A DNA stretch of 42,017 nt. Source: Guyanagaster necrorhizus. Its lineage: Eukaryota > Basidiomycota > Agaricomycetes > Agaricales > Physalacriaceae. Below the pieces are notes generated by a model. The model saw nothing but the letters and a program-made list of their open reading frames with translations. It had not been told where the DNA came from and ran no database searches. This document shows positions 33,083 through 42,017 of this stretch, one piece after another; position 1 is the stretch's first letter, and each line of letters begins with the position of its first letter. The stretch spans positions 34,452-76,468 of the forward strand of contig NW_025064916.1 in assembly GCF_019112545.1 (NCBI RefSeq), given 5' to 3'. A program made the translations under genes and the position numbers.

Positions 33083-33681
33083 ATGTCCGATACAGCACCT
33101 CCAAAATGGCGCGTCGTCGTGGGCTGCGATGTGAGTCTGCCTCTGCCTTGTTCTGTACAAGTCTAAGCTTGCGACAGGATGCTGGTGTCCAATACAAGAA
33201 CGCGCTGAAAGCCGACCTGGAGAAGGATCCTCGAGTCTCAGAGGTCATCGACGTCGGCGTTGTCGATTCGAATGAGAAGACAGCGTACCCCCACGTCGCT
33301 GTCACAGCCGCAAAGAAGATTGTCGCAGGCGAGGCTGACCGTGGGCTGTTGATCTGTGGTACTGGTCTAGGTGTGTAGCAGGCGTGTCTGATAGGGCGAC
33401 TCGACGAGCTAACAAGACAATTGCAAACAGGTGTCGCCATTTCCGCCAACAAAGTCCCTGGTATTCGTGCCGTCACGGCTCACGACAGCTTTTCGGTGGA
33501 ACGGGGTGTTCTGAGCAACAACGCTCAAGTTCTTTGCATGGGCCAGCGCGTCATTGGTATTGAGCTCGCCCGTCGCCTCGCCAAGGAATGGCTGGGCTAC
33601 GTTTTTGACGCCAATTCCGCTTCGGCCGCAAAAGTCGATGTAATTTCTCAATACGAGGCCGTCCCCGGTGCGTGTTCATGA
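33083..33681 (+). CDS. rpiB: RpiB/LacA-family sugar-phosphate isomerase
   Basis: Three exons (33083-33130, 33178-33370, 33431-33681) give 163 residues. [19 protein letters not shown] opens with the family's substrate-loop Asp. [19 protein letters not shown] holds the active-site Cys and the GTG(L/I)G motif, and [20 protein letters not shown] follows with conserved Asn residues. RpiB enzymes interconvert aldose and ketose phosphates (ribose 5-phosphate/ribulose 5-phosphate, or allose and erythrulose 4-phosphates in related members). Length and order match the family. In fungi this type occurs beside or instead of RpiA and its in vivo substrate is often not ribose 5-phosphate, so the substrate is left open. 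No presequence is seen. Confidence 0.88.
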
Positions 33682-33999
33682 AAGAGAGAGGATGACATTT
33701 ACGCATAGATGACACGCATACAACCAATCATAGTAATAGACAATGTATCAACAGAATCACCTTTACCGTGGCGTCAATCATACGTACAATTAAACATGTA
33801 TTTCCGCTCCTGATGTACTTATATCGACCATTTCCCCAGGCCATTATATTGCCGTTGCGCACACGATTCAGGGTTCTATCTCTGTCCGTCCTGTCTTTCA
33901 GTTTTACCTCAGATATGCCAACCCCACCATCGATTTTCAAAGCAGCATTATGTGAACTCGGCTAGGGAAGGGCCTACCACACGATAATCCATCGGAATT
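33682..33999. other. Spacer between RpiB gene and SDR fragment
   Basis: About 320 bp with no coding signal. It is the 3' region of the isomerase gene. Confidence 0.35.
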
Positions 34000-34185
34000 A
34001 TCGTCCCTTTGTGCCACTCAACATCCGTGTGCTCGTCGTGTTACCGGGCGCCTTCTGCACCGAAAGGATGCATTTGATCCCCCTCAACGTTAAGAGCACC
34101 ATCTCGGACTATAGCGACATTCGCGCCTCTTCTATTACGCGCTTTGGTTCTGTTCCGGGGAATAAACCCAACGACTGCGTCGACT
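34000..34185 (+). pseudogene. Detached C-terminal fragment of a duplicated SDR gene
   Basis: LNIRVLVVLPGAFCTERMHL and VKSTISDYSDIRASSITRFG, then SVPGNKP, parallel the intact SDR at about 32443-32615 codon for codon with scattered substitutions. No indel breaks the frame in this stretch. No Rossmann or catalytic part is present before it, and the sequence stops matching after about 34185. It is the relic of a second copy 1.3 kb downstream of the intact gene, with the RpiB gene between the two. Confidence 0.85.
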
Positions 34186-34933
34186 ATCATTGATTTCGGA
34201 ATCCTTCTTGATTGCATTGCAGGTCCCTTCCATGTCGTTTTTGCAACCATGGACGAGAGAATCGTAGTTTCATGTATAACCTGGCCTTCTCTCTACCAAT
34301 ACCCCGTTCTCACGCTCGCATAGCATACGTTCCACAAGGCATCATCATTGTAATATCTATGCAAAGACCGCTGGCGAGTACACATGTGCTAGAGGTGTCG
34401 TTTTGGCTACATGGGAAGTGGGTTCAATTAGTTTCTGTCATTTGGAAGTTGATGTCCTTACCGAACAAAATAACTTGGGAGGTTGTCTTGTTCTGTACTA
34501 GGCCGCCGTTTTACTTAGCAGAGCCTGAAAAAGCAGATACATTATTACAACTCAAGCATAACTATTACAAAGGATATCTTACCTTGGTTGATAAGGACTA
34601 GATTATTATCGATAACATATTTCGCAAGCTCCGCAGCGTCAAGCGAATTATGAACCTAGCATGGCAGTTAATGAAACCAGAAGACATCAGAAACACACAG
34701 CAACACACTTTGTCCATGACACCTCCCCACAGGTGTTCATCATGGGTAAGTGCAACAGTTACATCAGGGTGCTAGTGAGTTTGTATGAGGAAGGTGAACT
34801 GAAGTATGCTCTGACGGAGGCAATAGCTTACAGTTTCGAATATGTAGTCATTTATCAATGCGGCCAGATTGAAAACCTGTGAAATAAGATTAATTACATT
34901 TCCACGGCACTGAAGGATAATCACCGTTGAGCT
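34186..34933. other. Spacer without recognised genes
   Basis: Two open frames (34212-34601 and 34661-34882) show no recognisable motif. The right end abuts the kinase relic. Confidence 0.35.
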
Positions 34934-36228
34934 CGGTCCACCTTTTGGGTCCAAATTCTGCCTACGAGATATTGCGCAAACAAGGATAGGGCGTGAACTC
35001 GAGTGTATGGCTTGCGCGTGATTGCTCGTCGGTGTTTGTCCTTTTTCATCTACCTGACCTTCTCTTATGATTCAAATATTCACCGGTGGAAGCAAGTTTG
35101 TCTCTGTCAAAGCTTTGAAAGGATACGCGACTGAATCGTCAATCGTGGCATCTCGCATGAGCTCAGAGTTCTCCGATAACTTGCTAGCATGCAGACACCT
35201 ACTGCCTGGCCTTCTCGATGCCTCAACCTACTCGACCACGCCTGGAAAAGTGTCCATTGACTGCGACCACTTGTGCATCGTTACTGACTTGACAGGCGGA
35301 GATGTAAGATCCCTGGTGAGAGGTCCCGAAAACCCTATCTTCCTCTTTCGTCGGCGAAACACGTTCTTCGTCATGTGTTGCCAGGCCTAGCGCAGATTCA
35401 CAGCTTAGGTGTCGCGCATACTGATCTGAAGCCCGACAACATCATGTTTGATGTAGATCCCAGCTTGGACATCCCATCTTTGTTGGCACGCCCCCCCCCT
35501 CGTCTTAATATTCGAGAGCAAGCATGGCAGGGCACCATGCAAACTTCCGTTTCCCAGCTCTCTCGATGACCTCCTTACGAGGAATTTCTTCATTGCTAAC
35601 TTTGGGAGCGGTGTGTACGCCTTCTCTTCATGTTGGTGCCTTTATTAAGTAATATTTTGCTGATAGCCCAGATCGTAGAACCGGACGACAGGACAACGGA
35701 CGGCATAACTCCTTAAAAAGTCGACATTTGGACCTTCGGTTGCCTCGCACGCTGCCATTTATTCTGCTTTCTATGCCAGGCAATTGATCAAAGTTATTCC
35801 CCCCAGGTATTCGAACTTATCACTGGCCAAAACCTTTTCGAATACGTGCCTTACCCGGATCGTGGTCTCGACGCTGCTGCAGGACACTTGTGGCAGATGA
35901 TATGCTTCACGGGTGAGGATTTTCAGCCTAAGCAGGTTAAATGGAGCCAACGGATGATTCAATATTTCGAGCGAACGACTTGTGTTCTGCCATCTTTTCT
36001 CAGAAGAGATTTTGCTCTACACCATTTACATTCAGGTTATCTCAAACAAGATCCGCCTACATTCTGGAACCCGCTCGAGAAATCATTGAGGAACTACAAG
36101 GTCGTCGACAAGGAAGATGTGCTGATTACAGCAGCCTTCATGCGGAGATGTTTGGTTTGGACCCGGATGATAGGCCATCGGCGGAACAACTACTTGATGA
36201 TCCGTTTTGGGAAGAGAAGAGTATTTGA
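34934..36228 (+). pseudogene. SRPK-like protein kinase, multiply disrupted
   Basis: Kinase motifs occur in order: SVHLLGPNSAYEILRK, then NSSVWLARD (ATP loop), FVSVKALKGYATES (Lys), DHLCIVTDLTGGDVRSLV, HSLGVAHTDLKPDNIMF (catalytic loop), FIANFGS, KVDIWTFGCL and DPDDRPSAEQLLDDPFW. This order and wording match fungal SRPK-like kinases. Lesions are many. A TAG at 34987-34989 lies in the glycine-rich loop, where relatives usually have Trp or Tyr. One base is missing near 35341, before the segment that should read PLSSAKHVLRHV. The DFG Asp is Asn (NFG at 35598). The activation segment up to APE is absent near 35710, replaced by an immediate stop. A further frame shift lies near 36155. No single lesion is decisive, but together they show the gene is dead. 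Confidence 0.85.
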
Positions 36229-36544
36229 GAGGAACCTTTACGCTCGTAGGTGAAGGTGCAGCCCTGTTGAAATTTACTTCTTACATCTGAAAATATCAAA
36301 TATCCTCTCTCTGTGTCTGACCAACGAAGCGCAATACTTTGGGATGGGAGGCTCAAGTATTCATTCCCTCTGATGTGTTCAGAGGGCGTACAACACCTCT
36401 TGCATTACTTGCCACTGCTCGCAGCTAAGCCATCATGGACGAAGTCGACTTAGGAACAGTGAGCAGAATAAAAACTCCATCCTTCCTCAGCCAAAGATAG
36501 AATGTAAACATTGACATGTTTCATTCATTCTTGGGTTTGCTATA
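36229..36544. other. Spacer between kinase relic and the NOP4 3' end
   Basis: About 315 bp with no coding signal seen. Confidence 0.35.
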
Positions 36545-39444
36545 TCAATGCTTCCCCTTGCGCTCCTTTCGCTTCCTTCCAATTAATGAACCCAGCGACC
36601 TCCCCAGGCCTTTCTTTGCAGTTTCCTCAGTACGGACCTTCTTGGCTGGCCGCCCTTGCTCGGATGGCAGCTCTTCTGCATCAATTTTCGTCTTCTTCTT
36701 TTTATCCTTCTTCTCCTTATCGGGATGCTACACATGCACTCAGAACGAGACGATATCAGACGAAAGAAAGCACTTACACTAGCCCGCTCGCGTTGCTGGA
36801 TACTTCTCCTCTGAACGACTTGCACATTCTCAATTGAGAATTCTACGATGAGCGTTCCCTTGACTGCAGGACCAGCCTTCTCCTGCTCGTCCTGCAACCG
36901 CTTCAATCTCGCGTCATCCTTCTCTTTACCCTTCCCCTTTTCGGCCTTGACGAGATCCTTCAGCTCTTCCTTGTACCACTCTTGCAAAAGCTTCCCAATA
37001 TTAGGGTTATTGTTTGCCCAGCGCAAGACCCGTAAAGAGTCGGCATGTGTATGCATCTCCACGAAGCCATACCCCTTGCTCCGGCCCTTCCCAGTGACTT
37101 GATCCACTCGCTCGTGCTGGCGGACGACCTTGGCTTGCTTAACACGACTATCAGGTTTCTTCTTTTTCTTCCTTTCGTCATCATCGTCCAACTGGCCCTT
37201 CCGATCCACTTCAACGGCAAGTTCATCGGCCGTGAGCCCATTCCTCTCACCCTTTTTGACGTCACTCTCAAATTCCCGTGCAGCGTAGAGGGCAAGCCGT
37301 TTCAAGACCCGCTCGGAGACAAAGATGGGTATCTGTCGTATGCTGAGCCGTGTCTTTGAGACGTACAGTGAGGGGTTGGAGTTGAGAAGGGCCTTGCGAG
37401 CACCGAAGGAGGCTGTACGTCGTTCTAGCTCCGTCTGAGCCATTACTTGGGCAGCAGGCGAGTTCGGCAAAATGACTAGAGAGAATTTCAATTTCAGTAT
37501 TTGTAATATATCTCACTCAGGGAAAAGAACACCTACCGCCCTCACGCAAAAGATACATATTGCGTTTGTCCGCTTTTTCGCGTTTTCGCTCACCCTCTTC
37601 TTTGAGTTTGCCAGCTTCGTCGCGGGTTACGGCTCTCACGACGTCCAAGGTACGGCCGTGAAGAACGAGGCTTTGTGCCAACGACGAAGATGGATCCGGG
37701 GTGAGAATGGATGGCATGCTGAACGGATTCTTCTTCACCGCCGGTTCAGCACCTGTGGTCTCCGCCTTCAGAAGGTCGCTCTGTTCTACCACATTGTCTG
37801 CATCATCTTTATTCCAGAAACATGCAAATCCAGTACCACGAGATCGCCCTGTCGATCCATCCAAAGTGATCCGAGCGTACCGTAGGGCTCCAAATGCGCG
37901 GAATCTAGGAGATAAGAGTAAATAAGAAGGTAATTCGTTGCAATAGGTAACCGCACAATGTTCGTAGTTCGTCCTCAGTCGCAGTAAATGGTACGTTTCG
38001 AATGAAAAGTGTTGTCCCGGTTTCCGGAGGAGGGAGTTGAGGTTTCACAGGCTCCTCGTCATGCTCACCCTCCTCTTCAGAAGAGTCATCTGCGTCGTCA
38101 TCCGTGCCATCATGGACACCGAGCTGTTCCTCTTCGTCGCTATCCTCATCCGTGTCATCTCTACTCGACGTATCTTTCATCTCAACATCGTCGTCTTCTT
38201 CCATTCGTGTCTTCTCTTCCTCCCACTTGTCCTTACTCAGAGCCCAATCCACAGCAATTGTCCGTTCCGAAGACTTTTCCGCGTCCTGTGGTTCATCGTT
38301 GTCATCGTCGCCATTCGCACCTTCACCTTGTTGCATCTTCTTCTCCAGTCTCCGTTGCTTTTTCTTCTTCTGCTTATCCAACACCATTCCTTCCGCCATC
38401 CCAGCGCGTATTACCTTCCCGTTACACGACTCCATGGCTTTTTCGGCGTCTTGCTTACTGAGCATCCAGACGAATGCAAAGCCACGGGATCGGCCACTAT
38501 CTTTGTTCTTGGGAATATGTATTGAATGTATCGGGCCATGTGGAAGGAAAAGAGCGCGCAAATCTTGCTCGGTAATGTTGAAAGGGGTATTGCGAATGAT
38601 AAGCCTACTAGAATGATTCGGCGCAGCGGTCTTTGTATCTGCCTTGGATGCCTTTGCCAGGCTGTCTAGACGTTTTTTCAGCGCTACGGAAAGGAGAGAA
38701 CCCTTGTAAACATGTGCATGGAGTTTGTCGACAGCTTCATGCGCTGCCGCAGGAGTGGAGAAAAGTACATGCGCTATATCCAAGGTGAGTAAACGGGATA
38801 GCAGTAACATAAAAGATAAACGCACCTGCGCCCTCATCTACCGGCCATTCTACGCTTTCTGCACCCTTGTATTTTCGAAACTTTTTCCATAACAAAGCTT
38901 TGGAATCTACTGATGAAGGCAGTCCAGTTACTATGATGGTGCGTATCGCCAGGGGATCTTGGGGTGCCCGTGGTCGAGGAATGGGTATCTGCTTGGGTTT
39001 TGATTCCACCTTTGCCGCCTTTTCGGTCTTGCCTTTGGGCTGAAGAAAATTGTTATAGAAGTTGTACTTAGATACACGAGGTCGTGACACACTTTATTCT
39101 CTGGCCATTGGACCCGTAGATTTCTTCCAACGAGAGCAAGGCCATCAGCTGAAATTTTGTCGAATGCAGCCTGTGCATCTTCTTTGATAGCAAAAGAGAC
39201 GTATCCCACACCCTTAGAAACACCCGTTCCTGCTTCCTTTACCACGAAGGCTGAGCGAACTGGTGCGATATCGGAAAAGAGAGTCTGCAAATCGACAGAG
39301 GTCGCGGTGTAGGGAAGATTGGAAACAAAGAGTGTTGACCTAGTCCCAGATATCAGTACAATGCTGTTCCTGGGAGTCCGCGGAACCATACCCATGCCCA
39401 ACAGGCTCCTCGTCACGCTCCTTCCGTTTGCCAAGCGTCGACAT
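36545..39444 (-). CDS. NOP4: RNA-binding ribosome-biogenesis protein Nop4/RBM28
   Basis: Exons on the minus strand start at the ATG 39444 (39444-39392, 39339-39093, 39039-38826, 38773-about 37960, and others) and end at TGA 36547-36545; about 850 residues. The order is four RRMs. RRM1 is STLFVSNLPYTATSVDLQTL. RRM2 is TIIVTGLPSSVDSKALLWKK, completed across an intron. RRM3 is RLIIRNTPFNITEQDLRALF with RGFAFVWM. RRM4 is TTLFIRNVPFTATEDELRTL with GTGFACFWNKDDAD. A strongly acidic linker (about residues 330-440, DDDDVEMKDTSS.., EEEGEHDEEP) separates RRM3 and RRM4. A basic C-terminus follows (KKGLGRSLGSLIGRKRKERK). In yeast Nop4 is a nucleolar factor for 60S subunit assembly and 27S pre-rRNA processing. 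The last intron joins RAS to HPDKEKKDKKKTK. It is transcribed away from the TPR gene. Confidence 0.92.
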
Positions 39445-39585
39445 TGGTCAGGTATTGGAAGAAAAAATATATTATTTGGCTGCCCTTCGGTCGTGTTTGG
39501 CAAAGCGCGCTGCTGACTGAATAGTAGTTTGTAATGTAAAACACGGTCACGCAAATCTTTCTTAATTACCACCATTTGGTTCAGC
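39445..39585. promoter_or_regulatory. Bidirectional promoter, NOP4 and TPR protein
   Basis: Only 141 bp separate the two divergent ATGs. Both genes must share core-promoter sequence, which suggests co-regulation. No TATA box is clear. Confidence 0.5.
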
Positions 39586-40841
39586 ATGTCGTCGGAAAGT
39601 CTACGAGAAGAAGGAAAGGAGTATTTTAGGCAGGAAAATTATGCCCTGTCGAAAGCAAAGTTCACCGACGCCCTCAAAGTTGACGGAGAAAACGCCATCC
39701 TGTACGCTAACCGTTCAGCATGTAACTATTATTTATGCCAGTACGTCGTCGTTCATATATACTTTCTGATGCTGATATTACTGAACAGGTATGAAGATGC
39801 GATCACCGATGCTCGAAAAGTAATCTTATAGATGGTCGCAATTCGCTCATAGCTTATTTCGGATATTTAGGCGACCACGATTGACTCAACATACATCAAG
39901 GGGTGGCATCGTCTAGCGACCGCCTGCGAGGTCAGTACCAGTTGTTGTTCTCTTCCATAGGAGCAGGTTTATAATATACGTTAGGCTGTTGACGACCACG
40001 GCGACAGTATCGAAGCATGGGAGAAAGCCTTGGAACTTCTTCCTGACCCGTCATCCTTGACGGTCGTGCAGCAACAGCAGAAGGCTCGATGTGAAGACGA
40101 TATTAACACTGCAGCATTAAGGGTTCTTGACCCTCAACATTTGTAAGATCGCTTCGACTTTACCTCGGTTCATCTTGCCCTAATGCACAATCTAGATCTC
40201 TGGAGACAGCTATTGCCATTGCGAACGCACACGGCATTAGCATTCCTCCTCCTCATACTCATTCTCACCTTCCTGAAATCAGAAAGGCGTATCAGCGACA
40301 TCGAAAAGCAGGAAAAGATCCACCTATGCATTTTCTGGTGATTCCCGAATCAGCCAAGCAGTCCATTCGCCAAGTGACCATACAAAGAGACGACCGTTCG
40401 CAAGCTAGAATCGCCAAGTTGATTGGTTGCCGGCTTACGGGTAGTGCGCTACTTCACTCGGAAGATCAAGTCGCATATGTGCGTCTGGGATATTCTGTTG
40501 CGTAAGGAAAATTGGCGTCATGGTTGAAACTACAGAAAATCGGAAAGCCAAATGGCGTTGGCGTTGGTAGGTTACACAGAAGCTTTGAAATCTTTATGGA
40601 TGACATGGCACTGAGTAAACGCCGGCGCAACGAGAGGGCAAATGCCCTTTTACATGCGACTTCAAGGCAGCCACTACATGGCACCATTCTTTTGATGAAA
40701 ACCGTGTTCATCAAAAGCAGCGCTGATATGTTTGGGCGAAGTACTGATATCATCGGATGGGAACATGTCGACGAGTCGTATTTGAGGAGCCAGGAGTGGC
40801 GGGATCTGAGAATGGAGTGGATTGGCTTGGTTGGTCCTTAG
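39586..40841 (+). CDS. TPR-repeat protein, conserved in basidiomycetes
   Basis: Six exons (39586-39740, 39789-39819, 39871-39930, 39985-40142, 40196-40501, 40571-40841) give 326 residues. The first ~115 residues are three TPR helices pairs: REEGKEYFRQENYALSKAKF, LYANRSACNYYLCQYEDAIT, then YIKGWHRLATACEAVDDHGD and SIEAWEKALELL. This type of N-terminal TPR domain is known from Hsp90/Hsp70 co-chaperones. The remaining 200 residues (PPMHFLVIPESAKQ, QARIAKLIGCRLTGSA, MKTVFIKSSADMFGRSTDII, GWEHVDESYLRSQEWRDLRM) form a domain I recognise only as recurring in Agaricomycete TPR proteins. No named function. No signal peptide. Divergent from NOP4 across 141 bp. Confidence 0.85.
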
Positions 40842-41024
40842 GAATTCACATGTTTCAGAGAGAAAAAAATCATGTATATGTACGCAATGAAGGGTATGTC
40901 GTTGTTTAAACTAATTATTCTTGGTATGAATTCGAATTTCCGGGCCGATGCGGAACACGTTCTTAACGTTCAACTACCACCATCCCCGACGTCGTAAATT
41001 TTAAACCTGTCAGCTAGGTGTGTT

Positions 41025-41892
41025 ATGTCCTTCCTTCAAGTCTCCAGACGTTTTTCAACAAAATATACCGAAAAATCGAATTCAATGCTGGGCACAATGC
41101 CACCACACCTTTGCTATATTTTCTTGCAGTCGCCTCAGCCGATATCGCGTTTCCCATCGCGGCTTATGGTCCCTATTCAACGTGCTCTTCAGCTCAAAGT
41201 GACGAAATGGGGTGCATTAGTCAATTGGGCATATTACGGCAGTCCTGTGAGCAAAAACTTTGACGAAGTATCAGCCAAGGCTTTTTTTGCCAACGGAAGG
41301 ACGCTGGATATCTCGCGTTTGACCATGTCAAACTTGGATATGGTGGAGGAGCAGATGAGAGACTGTCTGTCCGGAAATGGTGCAAGTTCATTCGATGGCG
41401 CGGTTCATCTATACGTCTGCACCCATGGGGCGAGGGATTGTCGATGTGGGTCCGTAGGAAAGGATGTCGCGGAGGCCATTCGGCGAGAAATTTCTGCTCG
41501 CACTGAAGCTGCTCCGAGAGGCCTTGCGAGTCGTTTCATGATTGCGGAGGTCGGGCACGTAGGAGGTCATCAGTACGTTCCTTTTCCTGTACATTTTTTT
41601 CGTCACTGACAAGAAGTAGATACGCGGCCAATCTTCTCGTGTATCCTCATGGAGAATGGTACGATCTGTTTCCGTTTGTGTTTCAATACTGTATGTAGCT
41701 TTGATTGTCAGGTTAGGCTCATTGACACCAGAACATATACCGACAACTGTGGACAAGATCATCGAACTGGCCTCCACGCCTTTCTCAAAAGACAATCTTC
41801 CACTCCTTCCTTCGAACTGGAGAGGCCGCATGGGGCTTTCCAATGGGGCACAAAAAGAACTCGTTGACTATTCAAAAATAACTCGAAGTTAA
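41025..41892 (+). CDS. Suc/Fer-like thioredoxin-fold protein (AIM32-type)
   Basis: Three exons (41025-41572, 41620-41658, 41712-41892) give 255 residues. The N-terminus (MSFLQVSRRFSTKY) is basic and could be a mitochondrial presequence. PPHLCYIFLQSPQPISRFPS starts the domain. VHLYVCTHGARDCRCGSVG is the Cys-containing motif that can hold an iron-sulfur cluster, and EVGHVGGHQYAANLLVYPHG is the His motif. This order matches the sucrase/ferredoxin-like family (Aim32 in yeast, a matrix/IMS redox protein). All motif cysteines and histidines expected are present. The likely role is mitochondrial thiol or Fe-S redox, by family. The start is the first ATG of the frame and could be shifted by a few codons. 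Confidence 0.86.
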
Positions 41893-42017
41893 ACTACCCA
41901 AAAAGAATCCGTTGACTACAACGCTTTACTCAAATTTTCGTGACGAACGACCCAACCGTCTTTCGGAAATCCTGGTGCATCCCCTTCACTTCCATCCCAT
42001 CCACCTGCCATCATCGC

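Noticed and set aside
38009..38616. Several long plus-strand open frames
   Set aside because: Antisense shadows of the acidic and basic low-complexity parts of NOP4.

Overview
The window is nuclear DNA from a filamentous basidiomycete, most likely an Agaricomycete. Genes are split by many short introns of about 45-60 nt with GT..AG ends, and both strands are used densely. Several families typical of mushroom-forming fungi are present: FunK1-type kinases, single-pass wall or surface proteins with short cytoplasmic tails, questin-oxidase-like proteins and a Pil1 protein with a long disordered tail. No rRNA, tRNA, CRISPR array or intact transposon is visible.

Layout. 1-3343 (minus): the N-terminus of a secreted six-hairpin-type glycosidase running off the left edge, and upstream of it a complete secreted GH1 beta-glucosidase-like gene with about 16 introns. 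3344-5690: no recognised gene. 5691-6940 (plus): a single-pass membrane protein. 7478-9135 (minus) and 15992-17654 (plus): an inverted pair of questin-oxidase-like paralogues. They flank an adenylate-kinase-like P-loop remnant, a PIL1/eisosome gene (10831-13651) and a conserved hypothetical gene (14161-15201). 17888-22920: a decayed duplicate of the divergent pair [LPD1 + companion gene], followed by the intact pair, namely mitochondrial dihydrolipoamide dehydrogenase (minus) and an unnamed fungal protein family (plus). 24472-27014 (plus): an amino-acid permease. 27255-29087 (minus): a second single-pass surface protein. 30128-31030 (minus): a FunK1 kinase remnant. 31718-33681 (plus): a short-chain dehydrogenase and an RpiB-family sugar-phosphate isomerase, followed by a detached fragment of a second dehydrogenase copy (34000-34185). 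34934-36228: a badly damaged SRPK-like kinase. 36545-39444 (minus): the four-RRM ribosome-biogenesis factor NOP4/RBM28. It is divergent from a TPR protein (39586-40841), and a Suc/Fer-type thioredoxin-fold protein closes the window (41025-41892).

How it fits together. This is ordinary fungal chromosome mixing housekeeping genes (LPD1, NOP4, PIL1, RpiB) with accessory genes (glycosidases, permease, questin-oxidase-like pair, kinases). There is no convincing operon-like or metabolic cluster. The most informative structure is gene birth and decay: one segmental duplication with a collapsed copy, an inverted paralogue pair in which one copy has lost the GT of a splice donor at a site whose position is shared with its sister, two kinase relics and one dehydrogenase fragment. 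All exon calls were made by reading splice sites and family motifs by eye; no search or alignment program was run.
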